Below are positions 35,464 to 47,716 of a DNA stretch of 64,000 nt, in pieces. Under the pieces are notes generated by a model. It had not been told where the DNA came from. It did not search any database and worked only from the letters and a program-made list of their open reading frames with translations. The stretch is from contig OY987268.1 in NCBI GenBank assembly GCA_963920665.1, positions 15,068,501 through 15,132,500 on the forward strand, written 5' to 3'. This stretch comes from Straminergon stramineum (Eukaryota; Streptophyta; Bryopsida; Hypnales; Calliergonaceae). The position numbers and the translations under genes were made by a program. The first letter of the stretch is position 1. Each line of letters opens with the position of its first letter.

Positions 35464-38400
35464 TCAAATATTTTCCATGTTGGATTCAACATTGTCTTGT
35501 TCTTCTACATCAGATTCAATATCTTCCAACTCTTCTCTATCAAACTCAAGAAGATTATATGTATCCCAAATGCCACGATTTCCAATTTTGATTGGAAGAA
35601 GCCCAAGCTCTAGCTCCTCCCATTCACCCTCCTTCCAAGCCAACCAAGATTCTGGAGCATCTAAAGCAGGTCCTAGATATCGAAGCACCTTTCGTCCATA
35701 AATGTCCAACCTAATCGTTTTACACTCATATAAACGTGAAAATTGTATTGGGTGCAACAAAGGCAATCTAGCCAACATTTCAAAGTCTTCCTCATGAAGC
35801 TTTAATCCATCACAACAGTCAAGCTTGAGTTCTTCAAGGCTTCTTGACTTACTCAAGTTAGGCAGCCGCTCTAGAGAAATGCAATCAATTAAAATAAGGG
35901 ATCGCAATGCTGGCAAGTCACCCATTCCATACATTTGAGTCATTTTCCAACTCCGAGTAAAGTCTAACACTTGTAATTGCGTGAATGCATTCAAACATGG
36001 TGCCTCACAATGTTCCCAATTTTTATAATAAAGCTCTTGAAGTTGATGTGGAATGCAATGTTCAGCAAGTTTAGTATGAGTATCAATTGTCAACGCTTGC
36101 AATTTGGTCAAAGATAGCAAACATGGCACCTCCCATGAAAAAACACATTGAGCCACATATAATCGAACCAAGCCATCAAGTTGGTCAAGCCCCAGAATAT
36201 GAATCCCTCGTATGGACCCAATTTCAAGGGATTGTAGTCTAAATGACCTTGTTGCACTAAGTCCTAATAAGGTTTTCAAGCTTTTAATATTGTAAATCTC
36301 CACACCTTCCAAAGATGAACAATTGCTCAAATCCAATAATACACCAACTTCCACCTTTTCGAGCTTCAATTTGATCAAGTTATTACAATGTGCAAGTACA
36401 TTAGATCCTGACAACACACATTGCTTTGCTACATACAAGTATCTTAGGGATGTTGGAAATTGACCCACAACATGTGTCCTTGTCATACTATTACGTGTAG
36501 AATAAGGAATTTGCCAATCAAAACAAGTCAAGTACTTCAATGATTCGAGTCCCTCAAGTCTCTCCAAACACCTTAAATCATAAAGCTGCAAGCTTCGTAA
36601 GCATCTCATGCCCTTCAAGTTCAAATTTCCATTGACAGATTTCAAACCATAGAGCTACAATACCAAAACATTTGAGAAGTATTTCCATTTGATGCCCTCC
36701 AAACTTGTGATCGGATTGGCTAGGGGTTGATAATCAAGTTGCAAGTGATCCCAAAGACTTTCTTCTTTTTGCCGTATAGAAAGTCGGGACAATTTCTGCC
36801 AACATCCACCAATAGGTGTAACCTCAAGCTCAGAGAGATCCCCATCATCTCCATCTACAAGCACCCACTTCCGATTCCATATATCTGTTGTTGCACTAAA
36901 TTTTCCAAACACTTCTAGTGTCACAAATTCACAATACAAATCATGCGTAGTAATCCTTCCTGATGTCAAATCCGCATCTTGCAACAAGCCTTTTCGTTTG
37001 AGGCTATCCAACTGCCATTCCAATACAAATACAAATAATTACATCAAATAAGTGATAACATCCACCATTGCAATTAGTTGGTCTTAAAACAATGACTTTC
37101 AAACACTAACGTCTAAGAATCCTACAATTATTATAGAATCCAACAATTTGTAATCTATAAAAGTGGCTTCTCTAATTAAAAAATGGATGAAGAAAAGAAA
37201 TCAATCTACCTGACTTTGAATCTCTGATTCATCCCTCTTGTATACATAGCCGCTCCTTCCAACCTATCCAATGGCTCCAAAGTCCAGAATAATGTTCTTT
37301 TATGCGAGGAAGAAAGAAGCCCACATCCATAAACAAAGTTTGTTCAATTGGTTGTAGTAGATCAAAACTACTTCGAAGCACATCAAAGACAACATTCTCT
37401 CCTGAAAAGGAGCTAAACTTCCACACCCTTGATAAGAGTTGCACCCATCTTGAGGGCTTTTCTTCAAGACAACCTAGTTGCCGACCCAAGGCCTCTAAAG
37501 CCAATGGATGGTAATGGTAACCTCGTCCATCACCCTTGCAAAAGTAACAATTTTCAACACACCACTCAATAGAATCTATATCCTCTCTAGTTTTAAATTG
37601 TTCTCCATCAATAGCATAATATAAAAATAAATTTGTTGCATCGGCTTGCCCAAGGTCAGGCATCTCAAGACATGCATCTCCATTGATTCCCAAAAGATCA
37701 AGAGTACTTTGAGATCGAGCTATTACAACTACCAAGCTATCTTCATGTGATGGAGTTTTCAAAAACATCTTGGCTTGCTTGATGGAATTGTCATTGTCCC
37801 ATACATTATCTATAGCCAAGAATGTTCTTTGTTTGCACAAATTCTTTTGCAAAACGTCTTTACATTGCAAACCAAAAAAAATCATAATACTTAGCTCACC
37901 ACATTTCAAATAACAATGACAACAATAATATTAATTCTAAATCCCATAGAGGTGAAATGCGTAATCATTCACATCATAATGAAGTGCACATTGTACTAGA
38001 GTCACCAATGTGATGAATTGCAAAAGTCCTTGTCATCACGAGAATAATTGAACTAGATAGGAAGACAAAGAATGAGCACTAACAATCACCTAACCTACAT
38101 TCATTATTCAAAGCTAGAATTGAGCCATTTAAGATGCTCTAAAACACCATTCACAAATAAACATATTCTAAATGTTAAACATTGTATGCACTTACCTCCC
38201 CTTCACCCAATTGGTGAACAAAATCTACACTTTGCCTTGTCAAGTTGATTATTGCATTTTGCAATAACTCTTTCAAATTGGAACATATATTATCAAATTC
38301 AACATGACACACCCTCCCTTCATACTCATTTGTCAATTCATTGCACAATATCTTGCAAATGGTGGTCTTGCCAATACCACCTACTCCATATATGCCAAAT

Positions 38401-39331
38401 ACTTTCACTTTATACTTTCGTGATGACCCAATTTGTTTCATCTTGTCAAAAATAACCTATCAATCCAACAATAACAAAAAGTATCAAAGTTCAGAAATAC
38501 AAATATTTGTGGACTATCTAGAAATTTAAAAGAATTCTATGGCAATATTGAGCTACTCAAACAATCAAAAACTTCCATCTCACTCATTGAATGTTTAGTT
38601 TCATGAAGGAGGTTTTAACTTATTCATACTTGTTGCTTCATAAAATCCAAAAGACAAACACTCAACAAACAAGGTCAAAAGTAGATTGCCACGCACAATA
38701 CCTCATGAGCATTTCCTTGAACATGTGAATCATCCCACTTAACATCCAGTGGAACTAATTTGCAAATGTGAGATAGACATTCATCCTCAAATGCCACAAT
38801 CTCCTTCAATTCTCGATTATAAGACAAACCATTGAATTTAGTCAACTCATCAACTGCAAAGCTCCAATCCTCCACTTTGATCCGCCCTTCAATTGGATCA
38901 TCTTTTGCAAATGTCTCCCATTTCTCCAACCATCTTTGCCGCCTCTTCTCATCCTTCAAATCACTCACAGAAAGCCCATAAAAGAGGGGGAGAATGCCTA
39001 CATTCATGTTTGACTTCATCATCTTGGTGGCTTGTACGAAGGCATTTAGTTCATTCATTGGCCACTTGGACATGAAGTATTCCTCTGACACCACCACAAC
39101 AAGCAATTGGCATTGTTGAGCAGCTTTGAAAATCAAGTATGGAAATTCTTTACCCTTGGGCAAACTTTCAGGACGTTTGTCAAAAAAAGGATAGCGGCAA
39201 TGATCTTCCAAGGCTCGACACAAATGCTCCACAAATTCTTTTTGAACTCCACTATGGCTCAAAAAGATCTTGTGCTTGGATTCTAAACCAAGATCATCAC
39301 CCGCTCCCTTATTAGACCTACAACATGACAA
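35464..39331 (-). pseudogene. TNL copy 1, TIR-NBS-LRR with three disabling lesions
   Basis: This is an intracellular immune-receptor type gene. Exon 1 (39331-38702) encodes an intact TIR domain: FLSHSGVQKEFVEHLC near its start, then SEEYFMSKWPMNELNAF with the Glu at the usual catalytic place. Exon 2 (38456-38196) has the P-loop GVGGIGKTT. Exon 3 (37864-37210) has the kinase-2-like FLAIDNVWD, IARSQSTL and HYHPLALEALG. Exon 4 (37011-35464) has THDLY in the MHD position and a leucine-rich region with an acidic tail. Against copies 2 and 3 there are three lesions. The intron 2 acceptor reads CAA instead of CAG (37865). Five bases are missing near 37241-37247, which shifts frame to a stop. A CAG codon is TAG at 36655-36657. 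A full receptor of about 1030 aa cannot be made. With intron 2 retained, the product would stop a few residues into the intron, giving a TIR plus P-loop protein of about 300 aa. Confidence 0.85.
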
Positions 39332-40453
39332 AATCTTTTCAAGCCTTGATGAAATTCATTAGTCCATGATTTCATAACCATAACCAATGTAGAATAGACA
39401 ATTTCAAATGGAAAACTATAGAAGTGTACAAAGTTTTCATTTTAAGATTATGAAAAAACATTTTAGGTGTCCTCATAAAAGGCAATTCAAGAGTTGTAGC
39501 ATGTTACCTATGCTCAATAGCATGAGAACATTCCCCAACATCAAATTCTCTTTCCTTCATTGCAAGCCTACAAGCACATATTCATTGTATACACATTTTA
39601 GTACTCATTCCCAAATCTATAACATTTGTTGTGGAATTGTCAATTCTATCTACTCTTATTGTCTACACTATTACTTATTACTAATGTAACTAACACTTAA
39701 TCTCTAATCTAACCTTTAATACTAATACTACTTCCACAATGTTCTAAATTATTTAGCTATCCTTAGAAACTTCATGTTCTCATATAGATTTTGGTAGACT
39801 GTCTTGCCATTCAAAACAAGGTCAACCTTAGAATTTAGTTCTATTTATCTGCATGAAACTTTGCCAAAATCATTCTTAGGAATATCCCTACCATGACGTG
39901 TAAAATTTTTGGAGATCATTTCTAATGCAAGTATATTGATAGTTGACAAATGAAATATCATAAACATCAAAGTCACACATCATAAAAATAAAAATGGTTC
40001 ACTTGCTTGCAAGGCTCCTCTTCACACCCATTGAAACTCGATGGAAAACATTACAACATGATAATAGACGGATAAATATGGAAAAGAGATCCTCTGGCTG
40101 TGGACTTTGTGTACCGTAGTCCTGCCAATCGACAGGACAGATAAGCTTTGCTTGCTGTCATAAGAAGATGATTGCTCTGTATACTCGGGCATCATAGTAA
40201 CCCCTACAATTGTTTTGATAGTACATGGCCACTCTTTTTGGCCATCAGGAATCAATCAAGCTGAAACTAAAATCTTTCGAATGACTAAAAAAATTCTACA
40301 GCCAAGCTTTCTTTCAGATGATACATTTAGGATACATTTCGGTACACCTGGACGAATCAAGTATGCGGTTACCACTTGGAGATTAAAAGTCTGGAGGTTC
40401 TTTCATTTCCAATGCATGTACCAAAATGGGTTTTGATAGCAAGTTCAATAATG
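39332..40453. other. Upstream of TNL copy 1; unassigned spacer
   Basis: No promoter element could be fixed. From about 40000 composition becomes more balanced, and a 76-codon - strand frame (40255-40022) is open, but neither motif nor splice context supports a gene. Confidence 0.35.
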
Positions 40454-41663
40454 CTTGCACGTTGAATCCACTCTAAGATGAGTAGAACCTGGCTCAGTTG
40501 CCGATGTTTTGGTCTTGGCCAGGCTACCGCTCGGTCATTAGATGTTACCCTTCGTGTCATCAGCTGCGCCAAGACAGGCTGCTGCGTCATGAGAAGGCCC
40601 CAAACTCTAACCCTAACTTCACTTGAACTGAAGCTTTGAACTAAAGCTTTGGCTTGTGCTTACCTCAACGCTTTGGATGCGGGTTAAAAAATCCAGGGAT
40701 TGTTGACAAACAATCCTCAGAACGCTTCCCGATTCCTCCACGCAACCATCCAGTTAAAGAGCGTCACTCCTTACAAATTGTCGGTACAGCAAAATTGTTC
40801 CACGACCACGACTCTACCGACAAAGAACACGGAATCCATCAACTCCAAACTCTGCACGTAGTAAGAAATCGTCGTCCAAACCCTCACAGTAGAAGTCGCT
40901 TGAGAAATCTCCGCACTGAAATGAGGGCCATTCCAAATTTTTGTACTAATGAACATTCAGGAAAGAACGGATCTAAGTTTAAGTTTAGGTCCATTTCAAG
41001 AGTTCCAAATTTCCTCCTGGCAAGGAAATTGCTCGAACTCTCAGCGTCTCTCATCAAATTCTAATTAACCCCTAATAATACTTGCACGTTGAATCCACTC
41101 TGAAATGAGTGGATCCTGGCTGGCCAGGCTACCGCTCGGTCATTAGATGTTACCCTTCGTGTCATCAGCTGCGCCAAAACAGGCTGCTGCGTCATGAGAA
41201 GGCCCCAGACTCTAACCCTAACTTGCCTAGTACGGTAGCTTTGGCTTGCACTTACCTCAACGCTTGGGTTGTCGCCAGTACTGCGGGTTACAAAAACGCG
41301 ATCGTTGACAGGCAATCCTCAGAATGCTTCCCGATTCCTTCACGCAACCATCCAGCTAAAGAGCGGCACACCTAGCAAATTGTCGGTACAGCGAAATTGT
41401 TCCACGACAACGACTCTACTGACAATGAACTCCGAATCCAACTGCTTCAAACTCTAAACGTGGTAAGAAATCGTCGCCCAAATCCTCACAGCGGAAGTCG
41501 CTTAAGAATCCTCCGCACTGAAATTGTGTGTACAAACAAACATTCAGGAAAGAACAAATCTAAGTCCATTTCAAGAGTTCCAGCACCACCACCACCACCA
41601 CCACCCACTGGCAAGGAAATTTCCCGAACTCTCAGCGTCTCTCATCAAATTCTAATTGAGGGG
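40454..41663. repeat. Tandem duplication, two units of about 600 bp, GC-balanced
   Basis: CTTGCACGTTGAATCCACTC starts unit 1 at 40454 and unit 2 at 41081. Both carry GGCTACCGCTCGGTCATTAG, AGGCTGCTGCGTCATGAGAA, a CACGCAACCATCCAG stretch and end CTCATCAAATTCTAATT. Composition is like the EXO1/DPM3 island rather than spacer, so it may be a duplicated promoter or first-exon region of a lost gene. Unit 2 sits between TTAACCCCT (41065) and AGGGGTAA (41659), similar to TTAA-type tips. A gene product was not identified on either strand. Confidence 0.7.
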
Positions 41664-41752
41664 TAATCCATCAGCGTCCTCGAAGAACTCCTGAATGATG
41701 GGCGGGCTCTGCTTGTGCGCTCAAAACGCAGGTCCTGCTGGAAACCCCAGCC

Positions 41753-41842
41753 ATGGAAATTTCTAAGCAGGAAAGTGGAGAAGTGATGGAGGCTGCCCGG
41801 AATCTAAGGCAGGCTAAAAGTACAGTCTTTTCTGGACAGAAA
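41753..41842 (+). CDS. Candidate orphan exon, gene unknown
   Basis: An ATG opens 30 codons (MEISKQESGEVMEAARNL, then SGQK) ending at a GT donor at 41843. Codon use is gene-like and the sequence adjoins the GC-balanced duplication. No following exon was found and transposons start at about 42179, so this may be a truncated gene or chance. Confidence 0.22.
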
Positions 41843-42178
41843 GTCACTTGATTTTTTTTCCAGTAAAAAACTATCTACAGTGAAAAACCCCAAAACTGCC
41901 TTTGGACCCATTCCGCAGAAATAGACTTCTTTTGAAAGTGTCCCCAAGTGCAATTAAATTGTTCCCATACAATTGATGCATGGTTGAATAATGATTTTCT
42001 AGATGTCAGATTTATGACCACATCACAAAGTTCTAAACTTTTGAATTTTCAACAATCAATTATTGTCTAGTTTGTGTTGTTTCATGGGTGCACACGATAA
42101 TTCATAACTTATTGCATTGTTATAATTCACATGAATAATGCAAAGAATTGGCACTATAGACTTTGTAGTAATTATTAA

Positions 42179-44040
42179 GTCTAAAGTCCTAAAGTATGTG
42201 TTTTGGCAAAATGGCAATTTGGGGCAGCTTGCTACGAACAGAATTTTTCTTTTCTTTCTTTGAATTTTCACACAACATGTGCCCAAGGAGTAGCATTAAC
42301 CCCTAAAAGATCATTTGTTCCCTTGGGGGACAATTTGGGTCTGGTCAGGTTCCTACTGTCTCAATTTTTAGTGATATTTTTTTGGAATTTTTTGAGGTTG
42401 TGCATTTTCTCAAGAGCTTTGTGAAAATATATTTTTTATTTTAATCGATGCCCGGGAACAAAAGTTATGGCATAATAAGCAAAAATGGAGTTCGGCAGGT
42501 AGCACAAAAAAAACACAGAGTCAAAATAATTTTTTTCAAATTTTTTCTCAAACATTACATTTTTGTCTACATATGAAGCTTTGTTTCATTCAATTTGGAT
42601 TAATAATGAGAAAGTTATGGACAATCTTAGTTTTTTGGGTAATCTAAGCATCTTCTTGAAAAAATATCTTGTGGAATTCTTTTTTGAATGCAATTTTTAG
42701 AATATCTCTAAAAAAATGCTAGACAAGGTTAGATTCTCTTGCTAGAACAATCTCAATATTGGATTTATTGGGATTCAATTCCATCTAAAAACTATTAACA
42801 ATTTAGTTTTTTCTTCAATCTTGAACCCACCTCTTCTTAACAATTTTTTAATGAGTGAAAATTAAGTGTGTTTTTTTCAATTTCTTTTTTGTAGATTCTC
42901 AACTCAAATACTTAATATAAATAAGTAGAAAATAAAAATCCATAGTGCAAAAAATTTGAACTAAAATGATTCAAAGCCAAAAAATCTAGTCAAGCAAGGT
43001 GCAAAAAAACTTGTTTTCTTGACTTTAAATGCATATATCTTGCAATCAGCAGGGTCAAAGTTTCTGAAATTTCTTCCATGTATTCATATACTAGTCAAGT
43101 ATAAGATCTTATTGTTGGATATGCAAAAAAGAACAATTTTTAATGTTCTTTTTTCTTTGCAATAGAAATTACAATTTTGAGTGTTTTGGGATAGGAAAAT
43201 CACCTTGGTCCTTTAGGAGTTAAGGTGCAAAAGTTTTCATAACTTTTGACTACATGGTTAAAAAGTTATTGTATGATATGTCATTTTCATTAAATGACAA
43301 GCAACCCGGGCAACTCAAATAAAATTCTTAAAATATCACTCTTTTAAGAAATAAAAATTTGAAATTGATTTTCTAGATTTACATGCAAGTGGAAAGCTTT
43401 TGTTCATTCCATTTTGATTAATGAGAGGAAAGTTATGAAGAGTTTTAGTTTGCAGGTAGTTATGGAATCTTTTCTCTAAGGTAAACTTTGAAGTTTTTTA
43501 TTTAACTCAATTTTCAATATTTTTGAAAAAAATAAAGACATTGGGTGTTGATTGTTTATTACGGAGTACAACATTACAACCATTGGGATTGGCATTTTTC
43601 AATTCCATAAAAAAAATTCTTAACATTTTAGTAATTTGAAGCATTCTCTACTTCTTTTTACTTACCATTCTTTTCCTATATATTGTATAATTCCAAATGA
43701 TTTGAATTTTTCCAAGCATGTAGCCAAATTGCCTTGAAGAATGAATCCAAAGAAGCACCACCATTTTGGATATTTTTTCATACAAATGTGACCTTTTGAA
43801 GTGCAACTACTTGGTTTTGTAGGGCCAAAAAAAGGCTTTTTGTCAATTCAAACGCTAATATCTTGCAATCTATATGGTGGAAATTTCTGAAATTTTTTCC
43901 TCATCTTCTCGAACTAGCATACTACAAGATACTAGTGTTACATGTGACCACAAATGTATTTTTTCTAAAATTTGATACTTGTACTAGAAATGGCAATTTG
44001 GTAGCGTTTTGGTGCAAACATAGTCAAAAACCTTTAGGGG
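42179..44040. mobile_element. TTAA-type element, subfamily A, split by a subfamily B copy
   Basis: The left part (42179-42299; GGGGCAGCTTGCTACGAACAG, TTTTCACACAACATGTG) and the right part (43224-44040; CATAACTTTTGACTACATGG, GGTGCAAACATAGTCAAAAA, CTTTAGGGG) together match the copy at 55854-56788. TTAA flanks both ends (42175-42178, 44041-44044). The left tip is eroded. The interruption at 42300-43219 is a younger element. It is non-coding. Confidence 0.75.
42300..43219. mobile_element. TTAA-type element, subfamily B (920 bp), nested
   Basis: It starts CCCCTAAAAGATCATTTG and ends ...GGTCCTTTAGGAG, flanked by TTAA on both sides (42296-42299, 43220-43223). Removing it restores GGAGTAGCATTAAGGTGC, which matches GGAGTAACTTTAAGGCCC of the uninterrupted subfamily A copy at about 55968. 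It therefore jumped into an older TTAA-type element. No coding sequence. Confidence 0.85.
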
Positions 44041-45050
44041 TTAACTATGCCACTTCCAAGTGTCGATCACAAGTATGTAAAAGACACAAATTATGCATAT
44101 AAATTTTGTCCAACATTTAGTGTGTGTTCAAGTACATAGAAAATCCATGACAATAATGTCATTGCTATTTGTATGGCAATAATACTTATTAAATAGTGTG
44201 AATGTTCAAAAAATAATTATCAATATGAATCTCTTTATCACCATCCTAATGAACATAAACCTTTTTCTTAATCCTTAAAGAATCATGGAGGGAGAGCATA
44301 GCTCTTGTTTTCTTGACTAGCTCTTGTAACAAGCATAATTCCTCATTCATGTAGAATAATTTTGATGACCACTGCTATTGAAATGAAACAAGACTTGCTA
44401 AAGTTGGAATGCTCAAAAGTGCTCTAGGAACTCATAAATTTTTCCTGCTGGATATATATCTTCACGATTTTGATGTGTAATTTTTTTTCAGATTATTTAA
44501 TTTTGAAGTGTGGAAAAAAGATATATGGATCTAAGGTGATGATCCAAAGTTCCTTCTCCATTCACCAAAAATTGCACAATCAATCATTTTCTAATTGAAT
44601 TGCATTGATGGATTCTCTAGAAAAAATATTCCCGAACCTCTTTGATGTTCATAGATTGTTAATAGGTGCACAAAGGTTATTGCCTCTTTTAAGGGGATAG
44701 TGACAAATTGGCTACATAGTATAATTTCAGAGAAAACCACACATAATTTTCAAAGGAAGACATGTGGCATTATCCCATTGGTTTTTAAGCTTTTAAAAAA
44801 GTACTACACATATAAATTCCCTACTAGTTGTAAAAATTTTAAGTAGACCCTTCGTGTGAAATGAATTCATGAATTCAACATATAAAACTCACTCCAACCA
44901 CCCATATTTGTATTCTTGGGAACTTGTGCAACTTGCAAACTATATGGGATATATTTATATTTTTTTTCTTGTCAATATATATGTATTCCATATCCATATT
45001 ATGGATTAGTATTTTGTGAGCATATTTGTATCTATGTCTTTTATTTTATA

Positions 45051-45053
<3 letters not shown>

Positions 45054-45080
<27 letters not shown>
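45054..45080. repeat. (TA)n microsatellite
   Basis: An uninterrupted alternation of T and A for roughly 27 bases. Length is likely variable between individuals. Confidence 0.9.
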
Positions 45081-45082
<2 letters not shown>

Positions 45083-45240
45083 TGTAATCGTATTCACATT
45101 CGTATCCATATTTTGTATCCAAATTTGGACATCCAAGATTGTCTATTCTATAGGCATCAACAACTTTGATTTTTTCAAAAATTCAATGGCATTTAGGGGG
45201 GTTCTAAACTCAGATCAACAACTCTTGCTTTTTCCAAGGG

Positions 45241-45261
45241 AGGGGAGGGGGGGGGGGGGGG
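45241..45261. repeat. Poly-G tract
   Basis: AGGGGAGG followed by a run of about 18 G. It could form a G-quadruplex and is also prone to sequencing or assembly length error. Confidence 0.8.
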
Positions 45262-47026
45262 AATTGAAATACAAACATCATGTTCACATCTTTCTAGGGG
45301 ATAGTTAGTAAGATTCACATTTCAAGCTCTTTGCAAATGTAGTTCCATAAACCACATAGTGGCCTTTAGTTGTGGTCCTCTAGGGGTTAAGAAATTAAAT
45401 TTCTTGCATTTTGTTTGTGAGCACTTGGTTACTATACATTCAAATCAATTTCAATTTGTATCTTAACAATTGCACCAACTAAGTGAACTCAACTAAGTTA
45501 ATATATTGATTATTGTAGCTCAATTTGAACTATAAAAACATCATCATAGGCTTGAATCCAACCCAACCTTTGCATTACTTTGCCATTGATACTACTTGTT
45601 GATAAATGAAATCATCAAATGATATCATAATTGAAAGAGAGATTTTAAAGGAAAACTTGAAAGTATGGAAATTTAATGAGAAACAGAGAGAATCATTTAA
45701 ACTAGGCACAATACCAAAATATATATTTAATGAACTTTAAAAATGAGATGAAAAGTGTCCTTACATAGTTTCAAGTCTAATTCAAAGTGTTGTAATGTTT
45801 GCATCCAATGTCCAAAATTCAAAAATACTTATTGGAAAATTTGTGCTCTTTCTTCTGATTTGTGTTGTAGAATTTTCAAATCAATCCAAGATTTATTGAG
45901 TTTTGGGGAGCCAATTGAAATCCACACATTCAATTTGAATTAACCAAACTGCATTTGATGGCTTCAACTTTGGGGGCTTGTATCTCCTTCATCCAATGTT
46001 AATTTTCAATAAAATTTGTTGTGTTATGTTCCCCTTAAAGTCTAGTTATTGTGGAAAAAATTTAATGTCAATCCAAGGTGTTTGGAATGTTTGGAAGCAA
46101 TTCGAAGTTCAAAATCTGGTCAATTTTGGATTATGGTGAACTTTGGCAACTTGTTTCTTCTTTATACAATGTTCATTTTTAGGAATTGTTTTTGGAAAAG
46201 TTGCGCATACTAGTCTAGTTTGTGTGGTTGAAATTCCATATCAATCCAGGAAGTTATGAGTGACTGAGAAGCATTTTAAGAATGAGATTCAATTTTTTAT
46301 GTGATTTTTGCAACTTTTCTTGCTATTTCTTGACATTGCTCAACCATTTTGTAGACACAATGAGTCAATTGAATGATATTTTTTTTCACCAATGTGTTTG
46401 TATTCTAGTTTAGAATCACTTTATAGTTTAAAGTTTTTTCATTTGAGTAGGTTTAGAAATCGAATTTCACCCCCAAATGTATTTTAAGGAAAATTTTCAG
46501 CATCCTTTTTCAACATTTCAACATTATAATCTTGCAATCTATGTGGCCAAATGACTCCAAATTTGATTCACTTCATCTACAACATATACACTACAAAATT
46601 GTACAGTTGAGATCTCTATAACTCAATGAAATTTAAATCTATAACACTTCAAAAATAATGTTGTTTTTGAACCTGTCTAGGCCTTAGGCAATGAGGGGTT
46701 AAGAGTTAACTTTGTTGTTCACTTTGCAATCGATGGACTAGGTTGGCAGTAAAAAACCATTCATTCAAATTTTTTTGAGGGAGCCATACTTGCATCACAC
46801 AAGGAAGAAAATGAGGGCTTCTACTTGTGCACTAGTGCGAGAATGTAATCCAAGGCACCAAAGATAGCTCCATCGAGTAAAAATCCAACCCCAAAGTAAC
46901 CTCCACCACCTAAGCACTTGTTACTATGCCATTGTAAAAAATATTAAGATTCAATACCTAGCCATTTGATTTAGTGGCATGCCTTTATTATTTGATAAAT
47001 TTCACTTAGAAAAGCAATTCTCTTAA

Positions 47027-47716
47027 CTTCTAAAGTCCCAAGGCCTTTCTTTTTACCAAATAGCACTCAAAACTGTGATTTCTATTGCAAAGAGGAAAAA
47101 ACTTCACAAATTTCTTTTTTTTTGCATTTTTAATCATGAGATTTTTCACAAGACTGGTATAAGAATGTGTGGAAGAAATATCAAAAACTTTCACCAAATA
47201 GATTGCAAGATATTTGTATTTAAAGTGAAGAAAACAAATTTTTGAGCATGTTTTGTGACTAGATTATTTGACTTTGAATCTTCTTATCTTCAAATCTTTG
47301 CACTATAGATTTTGAATTTTAAAATACTTACATTGAGTATTTGAATTGAAAGTCTAGAAAAAAAATTCCATAAGAGAATATATAATGATCTCCATCCTTT
47401 AAAAAATTGTTATGTAGAGGTAGGTAAGGATTGAAGGAAAAACTAAATTATCAATAAATTTAAAAATGGTATGGAAATTTACTAATCCCATTGGTGAGAT
47501 TGTTCTTGTGGGCATATCCCACCTCAAAGAACATTTTAAAATTTTTTAAAAATTGTGTTAAAAAACAAATCCAATATTTTATTTTATCAAGAATTTCTAT
47601 GATTACCAATAAGAAAAAAAATTAATTTTTTTATTTCAATTTTTTGTGGAATTTTTTTGTTGCCTAGTTTCACTTTTTTTGAGCTATTGTGGCATCACTT
47701 TTACTCTTGGTCATTG
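47027..47716. mobile_element. TTAA-type element, subfamily B, inverted and truncated
   Basis: It begins CTTCTAAAGTCCCAAGGCC after TTAA (47023-47026), which is the inverted right end of subfamily B. It continues with the inverted interior (TTCTATTGCAAAGAG, TTGCAAGATATTTG) to about 47716, where the last 180 bp are missing and block II of the segmental duplication follows. Confidence 0.6.

Larger units (their letters stand above)
44045..47026. other. AT-rich spacer with possible old TTAA-type tips
   Basis: No gene recognised. AGGGGTTAAGA strings at about 45384 and 46692 could be right tips of further eroded elements, but I could not find matching left ends. Confidence 0.35.

Noticed and set aside
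35477..35701. Ser-rich + frame opposite the TNL copy 1 tail
   Set aside because: Antisense shadow of the acidic C-terminal coding sequence.
46692..46703. AGGGGTTAAGA as a right tip of another TTAA-type element
   Set aside because: No left end or matching interior could be found, so it is not called as an element.
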